DNA of 64,000 bases from Aureimonas sp. SA4125 (GTDB lineage: Bacteria > Pseudomonadota > Alphaproteobacteria > Rhizobiales > Rhizobiaceae): contig NZ_AP025032.1 in assembly GCF_019973775.1 (NCBI RefSeq), forward strand, positions 806,001-870,000, in the 5' to 3' direction. Shown piece by piece: positions 37,014 to 46,982 of the stretch. The translations under genes and the position numbers were made by a program. The notes below the pieces were generated by a model that was not told where the DNA came from, ran no database searches, and saw only the letters and a program-made list of their open reading frames with translations. How positions within the stretch are numbered: the stretch's first letter is position 1; each line of letters opens with the position of its first letter.

Positions 37014-37976
37014 ATGACGATGCTGACCCTGACCCGCTTCATGGCGACTGCGGCGGTCCTGATGACGGCCGCCCTTCCGGCCCACGCCCTGAAGCTGCCC
37101 CTCGACTTCGGCACGATGTCCGCGCCCCATCGCGCAGCTCCAGCCGCCCCTGCCGCACGCGTCGACGCACCGGTGCTTTACGCCCAGGCGAGCGATCCGG
37201 TGCAGCGCATCAACCAGCTGGAAGAGGACAACCGCCGGCTGAACGGCAAGCTCGAGGAACTGTCCTTCCAGGTGCTGCAGCTGCAGGAACAGCTGCGCAA
37301 GACGCAGGAGGACAACGAGTTCCGTTTCCAGGATTTGGAAGGAAAAGGCGAAAAGAGGACCGAGGCCGCACCGGCCCCTGCCGCGGCACCCACCGCCACC
37401 GCTGGACTGCCCTCCACTGCTCCGGCCGCTTCCGACACGGTGGCCTCGACCTCCGCGCCCACCGCCGGCAGCGGCGACGAGATCGGCGGTCTCCTCAGCG
37501 GGGGTCTCGACACCACCGGCCTTGGCACATCGGGGGCAACGCCTCCGGCGGCACCGGCGGCCGGGTCGACCACCGTCGCCTCGATCAAGCCCGGCAGCGA
37601 GGGCGAACTCTACGGCCTTGCCTACAATTACATGCTCGCCGGCGACTACAATCTCGCCGAGAACGCCTTCCGCCAGTATGCCGACACCTATCCCGATGCG
37701 GCGGATGCCCCGGATGCCCAGTACTGGCTCGGCGAAAGTCTGTTCCAGCAGGCGAAATACACCGATGCCGCCGAGGTCTTCCTGACCGCGCAGAAGACCC
37801 ACCCGAAGAGCCCGAAGGCGCCGGAGATGATGCTGAAGCTCGGCATGTCGCTCGCCAAGCTCGACAACCGCGACACGGCCTGCGTCACCTTCAAGGAAGT
37901 CGCCAAGCGCTATCCGCAGATGAGCGCCAACGTGAAGAAGAAGCTGCAGGCGGAAGCGGCCGCCAGCAACTGCTGA
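37014..37976 (+). CDS. cpoB: Cell division coordinator CpoB (YbgF)
   Basis: The 320-residue periplasmic protein has a signal peptide (A-L-P-A-H-A, about residue 25), a trimerising coiled coil with I-N-Q-L-E-E-D-N-R-R-L-N-G-K-L-E-E-L (about 63-105), a Pro/Ala/Thr linker and C-terminal TPR repeats (about 200-320), Y-N-Y-M-L-A-G-D-Y and Y-W-L-G-E-S-L-F. CpoB coordinates peptidoglycan synthesis with Tol-driven constriction. The ATG at 37014 has AGAGAGGA upstream. Its stop overlaps the CTG proposed as the tilS start. Confidence 0.93.
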   Translation: MTMLTLTRFMATAAVLMTAALPAHALKLPLDFGTMSAPHRAAPAAPAARVDAPVLYAQASDPVQRINQLEEDNRRLNGKLEELSFQVLQLQEQLRKTQEDNEFRFQDLEGKGEKRTEAAPAPAAAPTATAGLPSTAPAASDTVASTSAPTAGSGDEIGGLLSGGLDTTGLGTSGATPPAAPAAGSTTVASIKPGSEGELYGLAYNYMLAGDYNLAENAFRQYADTYPDAADAPDAQYWLGESLFQQAKYTDAAEVFLTAQKTHPKSPKAPEMMLKLGMSLAKLDNRDTACVTFKEVAKRYPQMSANVKKKLQAEAAASNC

Positions 37977-39313
37977 CGCTTGGCTCCGCCGCCGCCCGCC
38001 TCGACGGCTCTCTGCGGCGAAGTCTGTCGCTTCTGGGCCCGGGACCGCAGGGGGTCGTTCTTGCCGTTTCCGGCGGGCCGGACTCGCTGGCGCTGATGCG
38101 GGCAGCCGCGACCCTCGGCGCCCGCCGAGCCGATCTCGCCTTCCACGTCGTCACGATCGATCACGCCCTTCGCCCAGAATCGTCGGCGGAAGCCCTGGCC
38201 GTCGGAAAGGCCGCGGCCGACCTCGGTCTCCCCCACCTCGTTCGCCGCTGGACCGGTGCCAATCCTGGGGGAAATCTCCAGGGCAGGGCGCGCGCGGGAC
38301 GATATGCGCTTCTTGCCGAGGCCGCGCGGGAAGTGGGTGCCGCGGCGGTCATGACCGGCCATCACCAGGACGACCAGATCGAGACGCATTTTCTGGCCGC
38401 CGCCAGGCAGGCCGGCAATCGCGGTCTTGCCGGAATGCGGGCTGAGCGCGCCCTGGCGCCGGGGCTCGTCCTGCTGCGCCCCTTTCTCGATATCCCCGGC
38501 GCGGCGCTGAAGGCTGCCGTGTGCGGCCTCGACCCCGTCGACGATCCGAGCAATCGCGATCCCCGCTTCGACCGTGCCCGCCTGCGCCATGTCCTTGCCG
38601 AGAGGGGTTTCGACCGGGCCGCCGTCCTCCAGGCGATTGCCGGTCATGCCGCGACGCGCGATGCGGCCGACCAACGGCTCGCCGCGGCTTTGGCCCGCCT
38701 GCAGGCGAGTGGGCAGTTCTCTCTTTGCCCGCTCGGAACGCTCCGTCTCGATCGCAGCGCACTTGCCGATATCGGCGGCGAGACGGCGATCGACCTCGTC
38801 GGTCGCGTCCTGCGCGTCGTCGGCGCCGGCGACTATCCGCCAGCCCATGGCGCGACGGCGCGCCTGCTCGAAAGGCTTCAAGGCGGCATCGGACGCCCTG
38901 TCGCGGCGACGCTCGGCGGCGCAAGCGTTGCCGGAACGCAGATGCTGGTCTTTGCGCGCGAATATGGTCGCGCCGGGCCGCCACCCGCCGCGATCGTCCC
39001 CGGCGGCCCGACCGTCTTCGACAGCCGGTTCACGGTCTTGAGCGCTGTGGGCAGGGCTGACGAGGCAGCCGTATCGCTGGTGCCGCTGGGCCGTCTCGGT
39101 CTCGGCAACGCGACCGAGCGGACGCTGCCCGTCGCGATCGATGTCGCGGGCCGGCCGGTTGCGGCGCCCGCCTGTCTTCACCGCAAACTCGGGCCCGGCC
39201 TGCACGATCTGGTGATTCGGGAGCGCCTGTCCTGGCGTCTTTTTGCCGATCTTCCCACGGACATGCCGGGAGCGCAGGGGGGATGCGGCCGCCATGCCGC
39301 CACCGGGGGTTAA
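37973..39313 (+). CDS. tilS: tRNA(Ile)-lysidine synthase TilS, probable CTG start
   Basis: The approximately 446-residue protein carries the ATP-pyrophosphatase P-loop S-G-G-P-D-S (33-38), H-A-L-R-P-E and G-H-H-x-D-D-Q-x-E-T, the TilS catalytic signature. TilS modifies C34 of tRNA-Ile(CAT). No ATG, GTG or TTG occurs in frame from 37742 to the P-loop at 38069. CTG at 37973, overlapping the cpoB stop as CTGA, is the likely start (CTG at 37970 is also possible). The first internal ATG (38097) would delete the P-loop. The order cpoB-tilS-ftsH is conserved in Hyphomicrobiales. Confidence 0.9.
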   Translation: MTLGSAAARLDGSLRRSLSLLGPGPQGVVLAVSGGPDSLALMRAAATLGARRADLAFHVVTIDHALRPESSAEALAVGKAAADLGLPHLVRRWTGANPGGNLQGRARAGRYALLAEAAREVGAAAVMTGHHQDDQIETHFLAAARQAGNRGLAGMRAERALAPGLVLLRPFLDIPGAALKAAVCGLDPVDDPSNRDPRFDRARLRHVLAERGFDRAAVLQAIAGHAATRDAADQRLAAALARLQASGQFSLCPLGTLRLDRSALADIGGETAIDLVGRVLRVVGAGDYPPAHGATARLLERLQGGIGRPVAATLGGASVAGTQMLVFAREYGRAGPPPAAIVPGGPTVFDSRFTVLSAVGRADEAAVSLVPLGRLGLGNATERTLPVAIDVAGRPVAAPACLHRKLGPGLHDLVIRERLSWRLFADLPTDMPGAQGGCGRHAATGG

Positions 39314-39440
39314 CCGGTGGGTGCGCAAATCGCCGCAAATGCGCCCGATGCAGTTGGCAAGCCGTGAGCATGCACCTATCTTCGCTCTAGCCGTTGCGGC
39401 AATATTCCAATTGCCCACGACGCGGATGTCAGGACCTCAA

Positions 39441-41372
<1,932 letters not shown>

Positions 41373-41396
41373 CAGGATATCCCGCGACGTGACGAA

Positions 41397-41420
41397 GGCG
41401 GCCCGCTCGGGCCGCCTTTT
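41397..41420 (+). terminator. Rho-independent terminator after ftsH
   Basis: A perfect eight-base stem GGCGGCCC/GGGCCGCC with a four-base loop is followed by TTTT. It lies 25 bp past ftsH and separates it from glmM, which must have its own promoter in the AT-richer stretch before 41556. Confidence 0.9.
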
Positions 41421-41555
41421 CGTTATGCGGTGGGTTTTGCGTCGTCGCCGGGGACATCTGATGTCTCGCTGACATTCTTTTTTACTTTTTGGGGCATGCT
41501 CTGCGCACTATGGGGCCGTTCGGGCCTGGCCAGATGATGTTCTCAAGGGATTGCC

Positions 41556-42905
41556 ATGAGCAGAAAATTCTTCGGCACCGACGGCATCCGGGGCACCGCC
41601 AACACCTATCCGATGAATGCCGAGATCGCGATGAAGGTCGGCATGGCGGCCGGTATCGCCTTCAGGCGCGGCGACTACCGCCACCGGGTGGTGATCGGCA
41701 AAGACACGCGACTGTCCGGCTACATGATCGAACCGGCCCTCTGCGCCGGCTTCACGTCGGTCGGCATGGACGTTCTGATGCTCGGCCCGATGCCGACGCC
41801 CGCCGTCGCCATGCTCACCCGGTCGATGCGAGCCGATCTCGGCGTCATGATTTCCGCCTCGCACAATCCCTTCGAGGACAACGGCATCAAGCTTTTCGGG
41901 CCCGACGGCTATAAGCTGTCGGACGAGGTGGAGCTGCAGATCGAGCAGCTGGTCGGCGAAGACATGTCCTCGCGCCTCGTCATGGGTGACCGGCTCGGCC
42001 GCGCCAAGCGCTATGACGACGGCGGCCGCGACCGCTACATCGAATTCGCCAAGCGCACCTTGCCGAAGACGCTGACGCTGGATGGCCTGCGCATCGTCAT
42101 CGATTGCGCGAATGGCGCGGCCTACAAGGTGGCGCCTGAAGTCCTGTGGGAGCTCGGCGCCGAGGTGATCCGTATCGGTGTTGAGCCGAACGGCACGAAC
42201 ATCAACCTGAATTGCGGCTCGACCAGCCCCGCTGCATTGTCGGCGAAGGTCAGGGAAGTGCGCGCCGACATCGGCATCGCTCTCGACGGCGACGCCGACC
42301 GCCTCATCATCGTCGACGAGAATGGCGACATCGTCGACGGCGATCAGCTGATGGCCGTCATTGCCGAATCCTGGGCCGAGGACGGACGTCTGGCCGCCGG
42401 GGGCATCGTCGCCACGATCATGTCCAATCTCGGCCTCGAACGCTTCCTCGGCGACCGCGGCCTGCAGCTCGCCCGGACCAAGGTCGGCGACCGCCACGTC
42501 GTCGAGCACATGCGCGAGCACGGCTACAATGTCGGCGGCGAGCAGTCGGGGCACATCATCCTGTCCGACTACGGCACGACCGGTGATGGGCTGATCTCGG
42601 CCCTGCAGATCCTGGCCGTGGTGCGCAAGTCCCGTGGCCTCGTGTCCGAGGTCTGCCGCAAGTTCGAGCCGGTGCCGCAGATTCTGAAGAACGTCCGCTT
42701 TTCCGGCGGCGAGCCGCTCGAGAGGACGCAGGTGCAGACGGCCATCAGTTCTGGTCGCGCACGTCTCGGCAATCACGGACGGCTCGTCATTCGCCCGTCC
42801 GGCACCGAGCCCCTGATCCGGGTCATGGCCGAAGGCGACGATCCGGTTCTTGTCGGCAGCGTCGTCGACGACATCATTGGTGCATTGAAGCAGGCAGCTG
42901 CCTAA
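41556..42905 (+). CDS. glmM: Phosphoglucosamine mutase GlmM
   Basis: The 449-residue enzyme interconverts glucosamine-6-phosphate and glucosamine-1-phosphate for UDP-GlcNAc synthesis. The phosphoserine loop M-I-S-A-S-H-N-P (S102), the Mg-binding D-G-D-A-D-R near 244-249, G-G-E-Q-S-G-H and the C-terminal phosphate-binding R-P-S-G-T-E-P are all present. An AAGGGA lies six bases before the ATG. Confidence 0.98.
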   Translation: MSRKFFGTDGIRGTANTYPMNAEIAMKVGMAAGIAFRRGDYRHRVVIGKDTRLSGYMIEPALCAGFTSVGMDVLMLGPMPTPAVAMLTRSMRADLGVMISASHNPFEDNGIKLFGPDGYKLSDEVELQIEQLVGEDMSSRLVMGDRLGRAKRYDDGGRDRYIEFAKRTLPKTLTLDGLRIVIDCANGAAYKVAPEVLWELGAEVIRIGVEPNGTNINLNCGSTSPAALSAKVREVRADIGIALDGDADRLIIVDENGDIVDGDQLMAVIAESWAEDGRLAAGGIVATIMSNLGLERFLGDRGLQLARTKVGDRHVVEHMREHGYNVGGEQSGHIILSDYGTTGDGLISALQILAVVRKSRGLVSEVCRKFEPVPQILKNVRFSGGEPLERTQVQTAISSGRARLGNHGRLVIRPSGTEPLIRVMAEGDDPVLVGSVVDDIIGALKQAAA

Positions 42906-43008
42906 ACGTAACCGGCCCCTGAACTCAACTGTTTATTAACCAAGTTTTTTTACCGTCTTCGTTGAACGGTTGCTCGTGCGCAGCCGGGCCTCAGCGGGGA
43001 TCAAGACA

Positions 43009-43899
43009 TTGTCCAGGTATTCAGTATCGGCTGCGATCGTCGCGGCACTTCTGTCGGGGACGGCCAGCGTCCGGGCCGCCGATCTGATCGAGCCGGTCTA
43101 CGAGGCGCCAGCGCCGCTGCCGGTTTCCACCTCGGGTTGGTATCTGCGCGGCGATGTCGGCTACGTCTTCAAGGGCAAGGCTTCGGGCGAGTGGGATTTC
43201 TGGAACCAGTTCCCGGGTGTCGAGGGCATCGACGACACCTATGACTACGACACCTTCAACCTCGACAGCACCGCGAGCTTTGGCGGCGGTATCGGCTACC
43301 GCTTCACCGATCAGCTGCGCACGGACGCGACGGTCGATTTCCTCAGGACCAATGTCGAAGGCGAGACGCCTTGCCCCTTCATGGTGCAGACCGATCCGAA
43401 CGGCCTTGCACTGCCGTTTGACGCGGCGTGCGACCTGAAGGCATCGACCAAGGCCTCGGTCTGGACGGCCATGGCCAATGCCTATGTCGACATCGGCCAG
43501 TTCGGCCGGATCAATCCCTATATCGGAGCCGGCATCGGCGCGGCCCACGTGAAATACGAGGACGTCACAGAGGATCAGGTCTGCGGTGCTCCCTACAGCT
43601 GCCCGTATACGGGCGTGCACGAGGGACAGTCGAGCTGGCGCTTTGCTTCCTCGCTGATGGCCGGCGCGACCGTGGATATCACCGGACAGCTGAAACTCGA
43701 TGCCGGGTACCGCTATACCCGCATCGAGGGCGGCGACGCCTACGGATACGACGCCGCCGACACGTCCTTTGGGGCGACCGGCGTGCAGGGCCGCGACGAC
43801 GGCCTCAATCTCCACTCCGTGCGGGCCGGTCTTCGCTACGAATTCGGCGCGACGTCCTATGGCGATGCGCATTCCGGCGGATTGTCGTCTTACCGGTAA
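43009..43899 (+). CDS. Omp25/31-type outer-membrane beta-barrel protein, copy 1
   Basis: The approximately 296-residue protein has a signal peptide ending in V-R-A-A-D and a mature domain with alternating aromatic/hydrophobic strands: [33 protein letters not shown] and L-K-L-D-A-G-Y-R-Y. This is the rhizobial Omp25/31 (OmpW-like) porin-like family. TTG 43009, with GGGGA upstream, fits the signal peptide best; TTG 42970 or GTG 42976 would lengthen it. Unlike most barrels it ends in a polar S-S-Y-R tail, not an aromatic residue. Confidence 0.88.
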   Translation: MSRYSVSAAIVAALLSGTASVRAADLIEPVYEAPAPLPVSTSGWYLRGDVGYVFKGKASGEWDFWNQFPGVEGIDDTYDYDTFNLDSTASFGGGIGYRFTDQLRTDATVDFLRTNVEGETPCPFMVQTDPNGLALPFDAACDLKASTKASVWTAMANAYVDIGQFGRINPYIGAGIGAAHVKYEDVTEDQVCGAPYSCPYTGVHEGQSSWRFASSLMAGATVDITGQLKLDAGYRYTRIEGGDAYGYDAADTSFGATGVQGRDDGLNLHSVRAGLRYEFGATSYGDAHSGGLSSYR

Positions 43900-44054
43900 G
43901 CCTCGTCCCAGCAAGAGCGAGCATTCTCCACGATGAAATGATCGTCGTGGCAAGCATGGCTGCCGGCGTGCGGCAATGCATTGCCGCGGCCGTGCCTCCC
44001 TCGTGCAACACAGAGCGACAGGGCGCGAGAAAATGTTAACGTTAACAGACACAG

Positions 44055-44069
44055 TTAATCGTTGCTTAA
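44055..44069. promoter_or_regulatory. CtrA-like box upstream of the second outer-membrane gene
   Basis: TTAA-N7-TTAA (44055-44058 and 44066-44069, followed by C) matches the alphaproteobacterial CtrA recognition pattern exactly. Two further GTTAAC elements lie just upstream (44035-44046). The site is 80 bp before the copy 2 start, in a stretch with unusually low GC. Control of this barrel by the cell-cycle regulator CtrA is inferred. Confidence 0.55.
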
Positions 44070-44148
44070 CGTTTCTACCACAGAGTGCTTTCGAGATCGC
44101 AATTCTCCGCCCATTGACAAAATGTTCATCGAAGGAAGAGCCAAGGCA

Positions 44149-45015
44149 ATGAAGACTGTTGTCAAATCCCTGTTGCTGAGCGTGGCCGCCCTGGTGGCCG
44201 TCTCCCATGCCTCCTTGGCGGCTGACATTATCGAGCCGATCTATGAGGAGGTTCCGGAGATTGTCCCGGTCGAGGTCGGATCCGGCTGGTACCTGCGCGG
44301 CGACGTCTCCTACGACTTCAAGAGCGATCTCGACGCCGGCTACCGGACCTTCGGCCCGGTCGGTTGTCCCGGCGGATGCGGGATCGACCCGATCTATGAC
44401 GACCAGGACTATGACGGCTTCGAAATCGAAGCCGGCGCCAATGTCGGGGTCGGTTTCGGCTATCAGTTCACCGACTACTTCCGTGGCGACCTGACCGCGC
44501 ATTACTGGAAGGCCGACGTCAGCGGCACCGACGAGGGCGGCTTCGGCATCGACTGCTATGGCAATGCCATCACCGACGCGACCTGCCGCTCCAAGGACAC
44601 CTCGAAGGTCTCGGCCTGGGAGCTGATGGCCAACGCCTATGTCGACCTCGGCACCTTCGCCGGGTTCACACCCTATGTCGGCGCCGGCGTCGGTGCCGTG
44701 CACGTCAAGTACGACGATTTCACCAACTCGTCCTACAGCGTCGTCGACGGCGCCGAGGGAGCCCTGGCCTACAGCGCGACCCATGCCGGTGCTTCCGACT
44801 GGCGCTTCGCCTACGCCCTGATGGCCGGCGCGTCCTACGACCTGACGCGCAGCCTGAAGGTCGACGTCGGCTATCGCTACGTCAATGTCGACGAGGGCGA
44901 CATGTTCGCCTTCGACAGCTACACGGCCGGCTTCGGCGCGTCGGGCGCACAGGGCAAGGACGAGGGCTTCGATCGCCACACCATCCAAGCTGGCCTGCGC
45001 TACTCGCTGTTCTAG
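44149..45015 (+). CDS. Omp25/31-type outer-membrane beta-barrel protein, copy 2
   Basis: The 288-residue protein is a paralogue of the preceding gene: signal peptide ending [48 protein letters not shown], and a canonical C-terminal phenylalanine (Y-S-L-F) for BAM-mediated insertion. The ATG at 44149 is chosen by its signal peptide. A CtrA-like box and an AT-rich region precede it and a long hairpin follows. Confidence 0.9.
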   Translation: MKTVVKSLLLSVAALVAVSHASLAADIIEPIYEEVPEIVPVEVGSGWYLRGDVSYDFKSDLDAGYRTFGPVGCPGGCGIDPIYDDQDYDGFEIEAGANVGVGFGYQFTDYFRGDLTAHYWKADVSGTDEGGFGIDCYGNAITDATCRSKDTSKVSAWELMANAYVDLGTFAGFTPYVGAGVGAVHVKYDDFTNSSYSVVDGAEGALAYSATHAGASDWRFAYALMAGASYDLTRSLKVDVGYRYVNVDEGDMFAFDSYTAGFGASGAQGKDEGFDRHTIQAGLRYSLF

Positions 45016-45034
45016 GCGCTGGTGCCACACTGAA

Positions 45035-45074
45035 ACGACGAGGCCGGCGGGAGCGATCCCGCCGGCCTTGTCGT
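45035..45074 (+). terminator. Long hairpin terminator after the second outer-membrane gene
   Basis: An 18-base stem with a single mismatch (45035-45052 with 45057-45074) and a GCGA tetraloop lies 20 bp past the stop. It has no T-run, so it may act as a strong transcript-end or processing hairpin rather than a classical intrinsic terminator. Confidence 0.65.
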
Positions 45075-45115
45075 GTGTCGACCTTGCTGCGAAACGACCG
45101 ATACAAAATTGTCGC

Positions 45116-45199
45116 TTGACCCGAAGCCGAGGGAAGCCTAGCCCCATGGATGGGACACATCCCCCCAACGGGATGCAATCTATCTGTGAGGATAGCCAT
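45116..45199 (+). promoter_or_regulatory. Promoter and structured leader of serC (candidate serC RNA motif)
   Basis: TTGACC (45116-45121) and a weak TAGCCC 17 bases downstream could be the promoter. In the leader, CATCC at 45158-45162 can pair with GGATG at 45148-45152, or as CATCCC with GGGATG at 45170-45175, so the two hairpins exclude each other. A third hairpin, CTATC/GATAG (45180-45184 with 45191-45195), places the GAGGA ribosome-binding site in its loop and right arm. A conserved serC RNA motif has been reported upstream of serC in alphaproteobacteria; this leader has the right place and size, but I could not compare it with the model. Confidence 0.55.
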
Positions 45200-46375
45200 A
45201 TGGCGACTGCCGCAAAGCCGGACCTGCGTCCGCAAAATCCCCGATTCTCCTCCGGCCCCTGCGCCAAGCGACCCGGCTGGTCGCTCGACGCGCTCCAAGA
45301 TGCCGCGCTCGGGCGTTCGCATCGCGCCAAGATCGGAAAATCCAAGCTTCAACAGGCGATCGACGAGACGCGCGAGATCCTCGGCGTGCCCGCCGACTAC
45401 CGCATCGCCATCGTCCCGGCGTCGGATACCGGCGCGGTCGAGATGGCCATGTGGTCGCTGCTCGGCGCCCGCGGCGTCGACCTCGTCGCCTGGGAATCGT
45501 TTGGCGCCGGCTGGGTCACCGATGCGGTGAAGCAGTTGAAGCTGGCCGATGTCCGCACCCTCGAAGCCGGCTATGGCGACATCGTCGACTTCGCCACCGT
45601 GGATTTCGATCGCGACGTCGTCTTCACCTGGAACGGCACCACATCGGGCGTGCGCCTGCCGAACGGCGACGCGATCCCGGCCGACCGTGCCGGCCTGACG
45701 ATCTGCGACGCGACCTCGGCCGCCTTCGCCCAGGACCTGCCTTACGACAAGCTCGATGTCGTCACCTTCTCCTGGCAGAAGGTGCTCGGCGGCGAGGCGG
45801 CGCACGGCATGCTGATCCTGTCCCCGCGCGCCGTCGAGCGGCTGCTCACCTACAAGCCCGCCTGGCCGCTGCCGAAGATCTTTCGCATGACCTCCGGCGG
45901 CAAGCTGATCGAGGGCCTGTTCAAGGGCGAGACGATCAACACGCCGTCCATGCTCTGCGTCGAGGACTATCTCGACGCGCTGGCCTGGGCCAAGACCGTC
46001 GGCGGCCTCGACGGGCTGAAGGCGCGCGCGGATGCCAATCTCGGCGTGATCGAAAACTTCGTCGCCGAAAATTCCTGGCTCGGCTTCCTCGCGACGTCGA
46101 AGGAAATCCGCTCCAACACCTCGGTCTGCCTGCAGTTCGTCGCGCCCGAAATCGTCGCGCTCCCCGCCGACGCGCAGGAGGCCTTCGCCAAGGGCGTCGT
46201 TGCGCTCCTGGAGAAGGAGGGCGTCGCTCTCGACATCGGTGCCTACCGCGATGCGCCGCCCGGCCTTCGCATCTGGTGCGGTGCGACCGTCGAGACGTCG
46301 GATGTCGAGGCGCTGATGCCCTGGCTCGCCTTTGCCTATGCGACGCAGAAGGCGACGCTGGCACAGGCGGCGTAG
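45200..46375 (+). CDS. serC: Phosphoserine aminotransferase SerC
   Basis: The 391-residue PLP enzyme converts 3-phosphohydroxypyruvate and glutamate to phosphoserine. It begins with the long-form alphaproteobacterial N-terminus ([15 protein letters not shown]) and has the PLP-lysine segment [10 protein letters not shown] and D-A-T-S-A-A-F. The ATG at 45200 is set by GAGGA eight bases upstream. It is the first gene of a serC-alaE-serA cluster. Confidence 0.97.
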   Translation: MATAAKPDLRPQNPRFSSGPCAKRPGWSLDALQDAALGRSHRAKIGKSKLQQAIDETREILGVPADYRIAIVPASDTGAVEMAMWSLLGARGVDLVAWESFGAGWVTDAVKQLKLADVRTLEAGYGDIVDFATVDFDRDVVFTWNGTTSGVRLPNGDAIPADRAGLTICDATSAAFAQDLPYDKLDVVTFSWQKVLGGEAAHGMLILSPRAVERLLTYKPAWPLPKIFRMTSGGKLIEGLFKGETINTPSMLCVEDYLDALAWAKTVGGLDGLKARADANLGVIENFVAENSWLGFLATSKEIRSNTSVCLQFVAPEIVALPADAQEAFAKGVVALLEKEGVALDIGAYRDAPPGLRIWCGATVETSDVEALMPWLAFAYATQKATLAQAA

Positions 46376-46406
46376 GCTGGCGAGCGTCCCGGGGCTCGGC
46401 ACCATC

Positions 46407-46859
46407 ATGAGGCTCTCGGATGGCGTTCGCGCCTTCATTGCCGACACGCTGGCGCTCGTTCTGTTCTTTACGCTGACCAGCGGACTGAACGAGCGCTTCG
46501 TCGCCGGCATGACCTGGGACGAAGTGCTCGTCTCCCGGTCGATCGGTGCTGTGCTGATGGTGCTGACGGCGAGGCCCTATGGCCTGTGGCGGAGCTGGCT
46601 AATGGCAAAGATCGATCCTTCCACGCGGTGGGGGAGCATGCTGGCCGATACGGCTGCCCTGCTGATCTTCCAGGTGCCGATCTACGTCGCCATCATCGTC
46701 GCGGGCGGCGCCGAGGGACAGGCGATCGTCCTGGGCACGCTCGGCTTCGCCGCCCTCATGCTGGTGCTCGGCCGCCCCTACGGACTCTGGCTCGATTTCG
46801 TGCGCCGGCTCTTCGATCTCGAAGGACCCGGACAGAAGCCCATGTCCCTCGGCGGCTGA
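46407..46859 (+). CDS. alaE: L-alanine exporter AlaE
   Basis: The 150-residue membrane protein has four hydrophobic helices and the AlaE family landmarks: A-D-T-L-A-L-V near the start, F-V-A-G-M-T-W-D-E-V-L-V-S-R, A-R-P-Y-G-L-W-R, A-D-T-A-A-L-L-I-F-Q-V-P-I-Y-V-A-I and Y-G-L-W-L-D-F-V-R-R-L-F. E. coli AlaE (YgaW) exports L-alanine. Here it lies between serC and serA, 31 bp after serC, so it is probably co-expressed with serine biosynthesis. The ATG at 46407 lacks a strong ribosome-binding site. Confidence 0.85.
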   Translation: MRLSDGVRAFIADTLALVLFFTLTSGLNERFVAGMTWDEVLVSRSIGAVLMVLTARPYGLWRSWLMAKIDPSTRWGSMLADTAALLIFQVPIYVAIIVAGGAEGQAIVLGTLGFAALMLVLGRPYGLWLDFVRRLFDLEGPGQKPMSLGG

Positions 46860-46873
46860 TCCCCACCGATCCC

Positions 46874-46928
46874 GGCAGGCCGCTCGCGGCCTGCCCCGCA
46901 TCCCCTCCTGCAGGCCGTTCGCGGCCTG
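46874..46928 (+). other. Two consecutive tetraloop hairpins in the alaE-serA spacer
   Basis: GGCAGGCCG-CTCG-CGGCCTGCC (46874-46895) and CAGGCCG-TTCG-CGGCCTG (46911-46928) are near-duplicate stem-loops 15 bp apart, 54 bp before serA. No T-run follows either. They may stabilise or process the serC-alaE mRNA or pause ribosomes before serA. Confidence 0.6.
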
Positions 46929-46982
46929 ACCCACCTCCGTTTGCAGCTGGCAGCAACGTCCAGCAGATCGATAGGACACATC

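Noticed and set aside
36545..37972. Apparent giant fusion of pal/cpoB-region sequence with TilS
   Set aside because: The upstream part is an out-of-frame shadow of pal and cpoB; TilS domain content begins at about 37973.
42931..42960. CtrA box upstream of the first outer-membrane gene (TTAACCAAGTTTTTTTACC)
   Set aside because: Only one TTAA half-site is intact; the second is TTTT, so the match is weak compared with the site at 44055.
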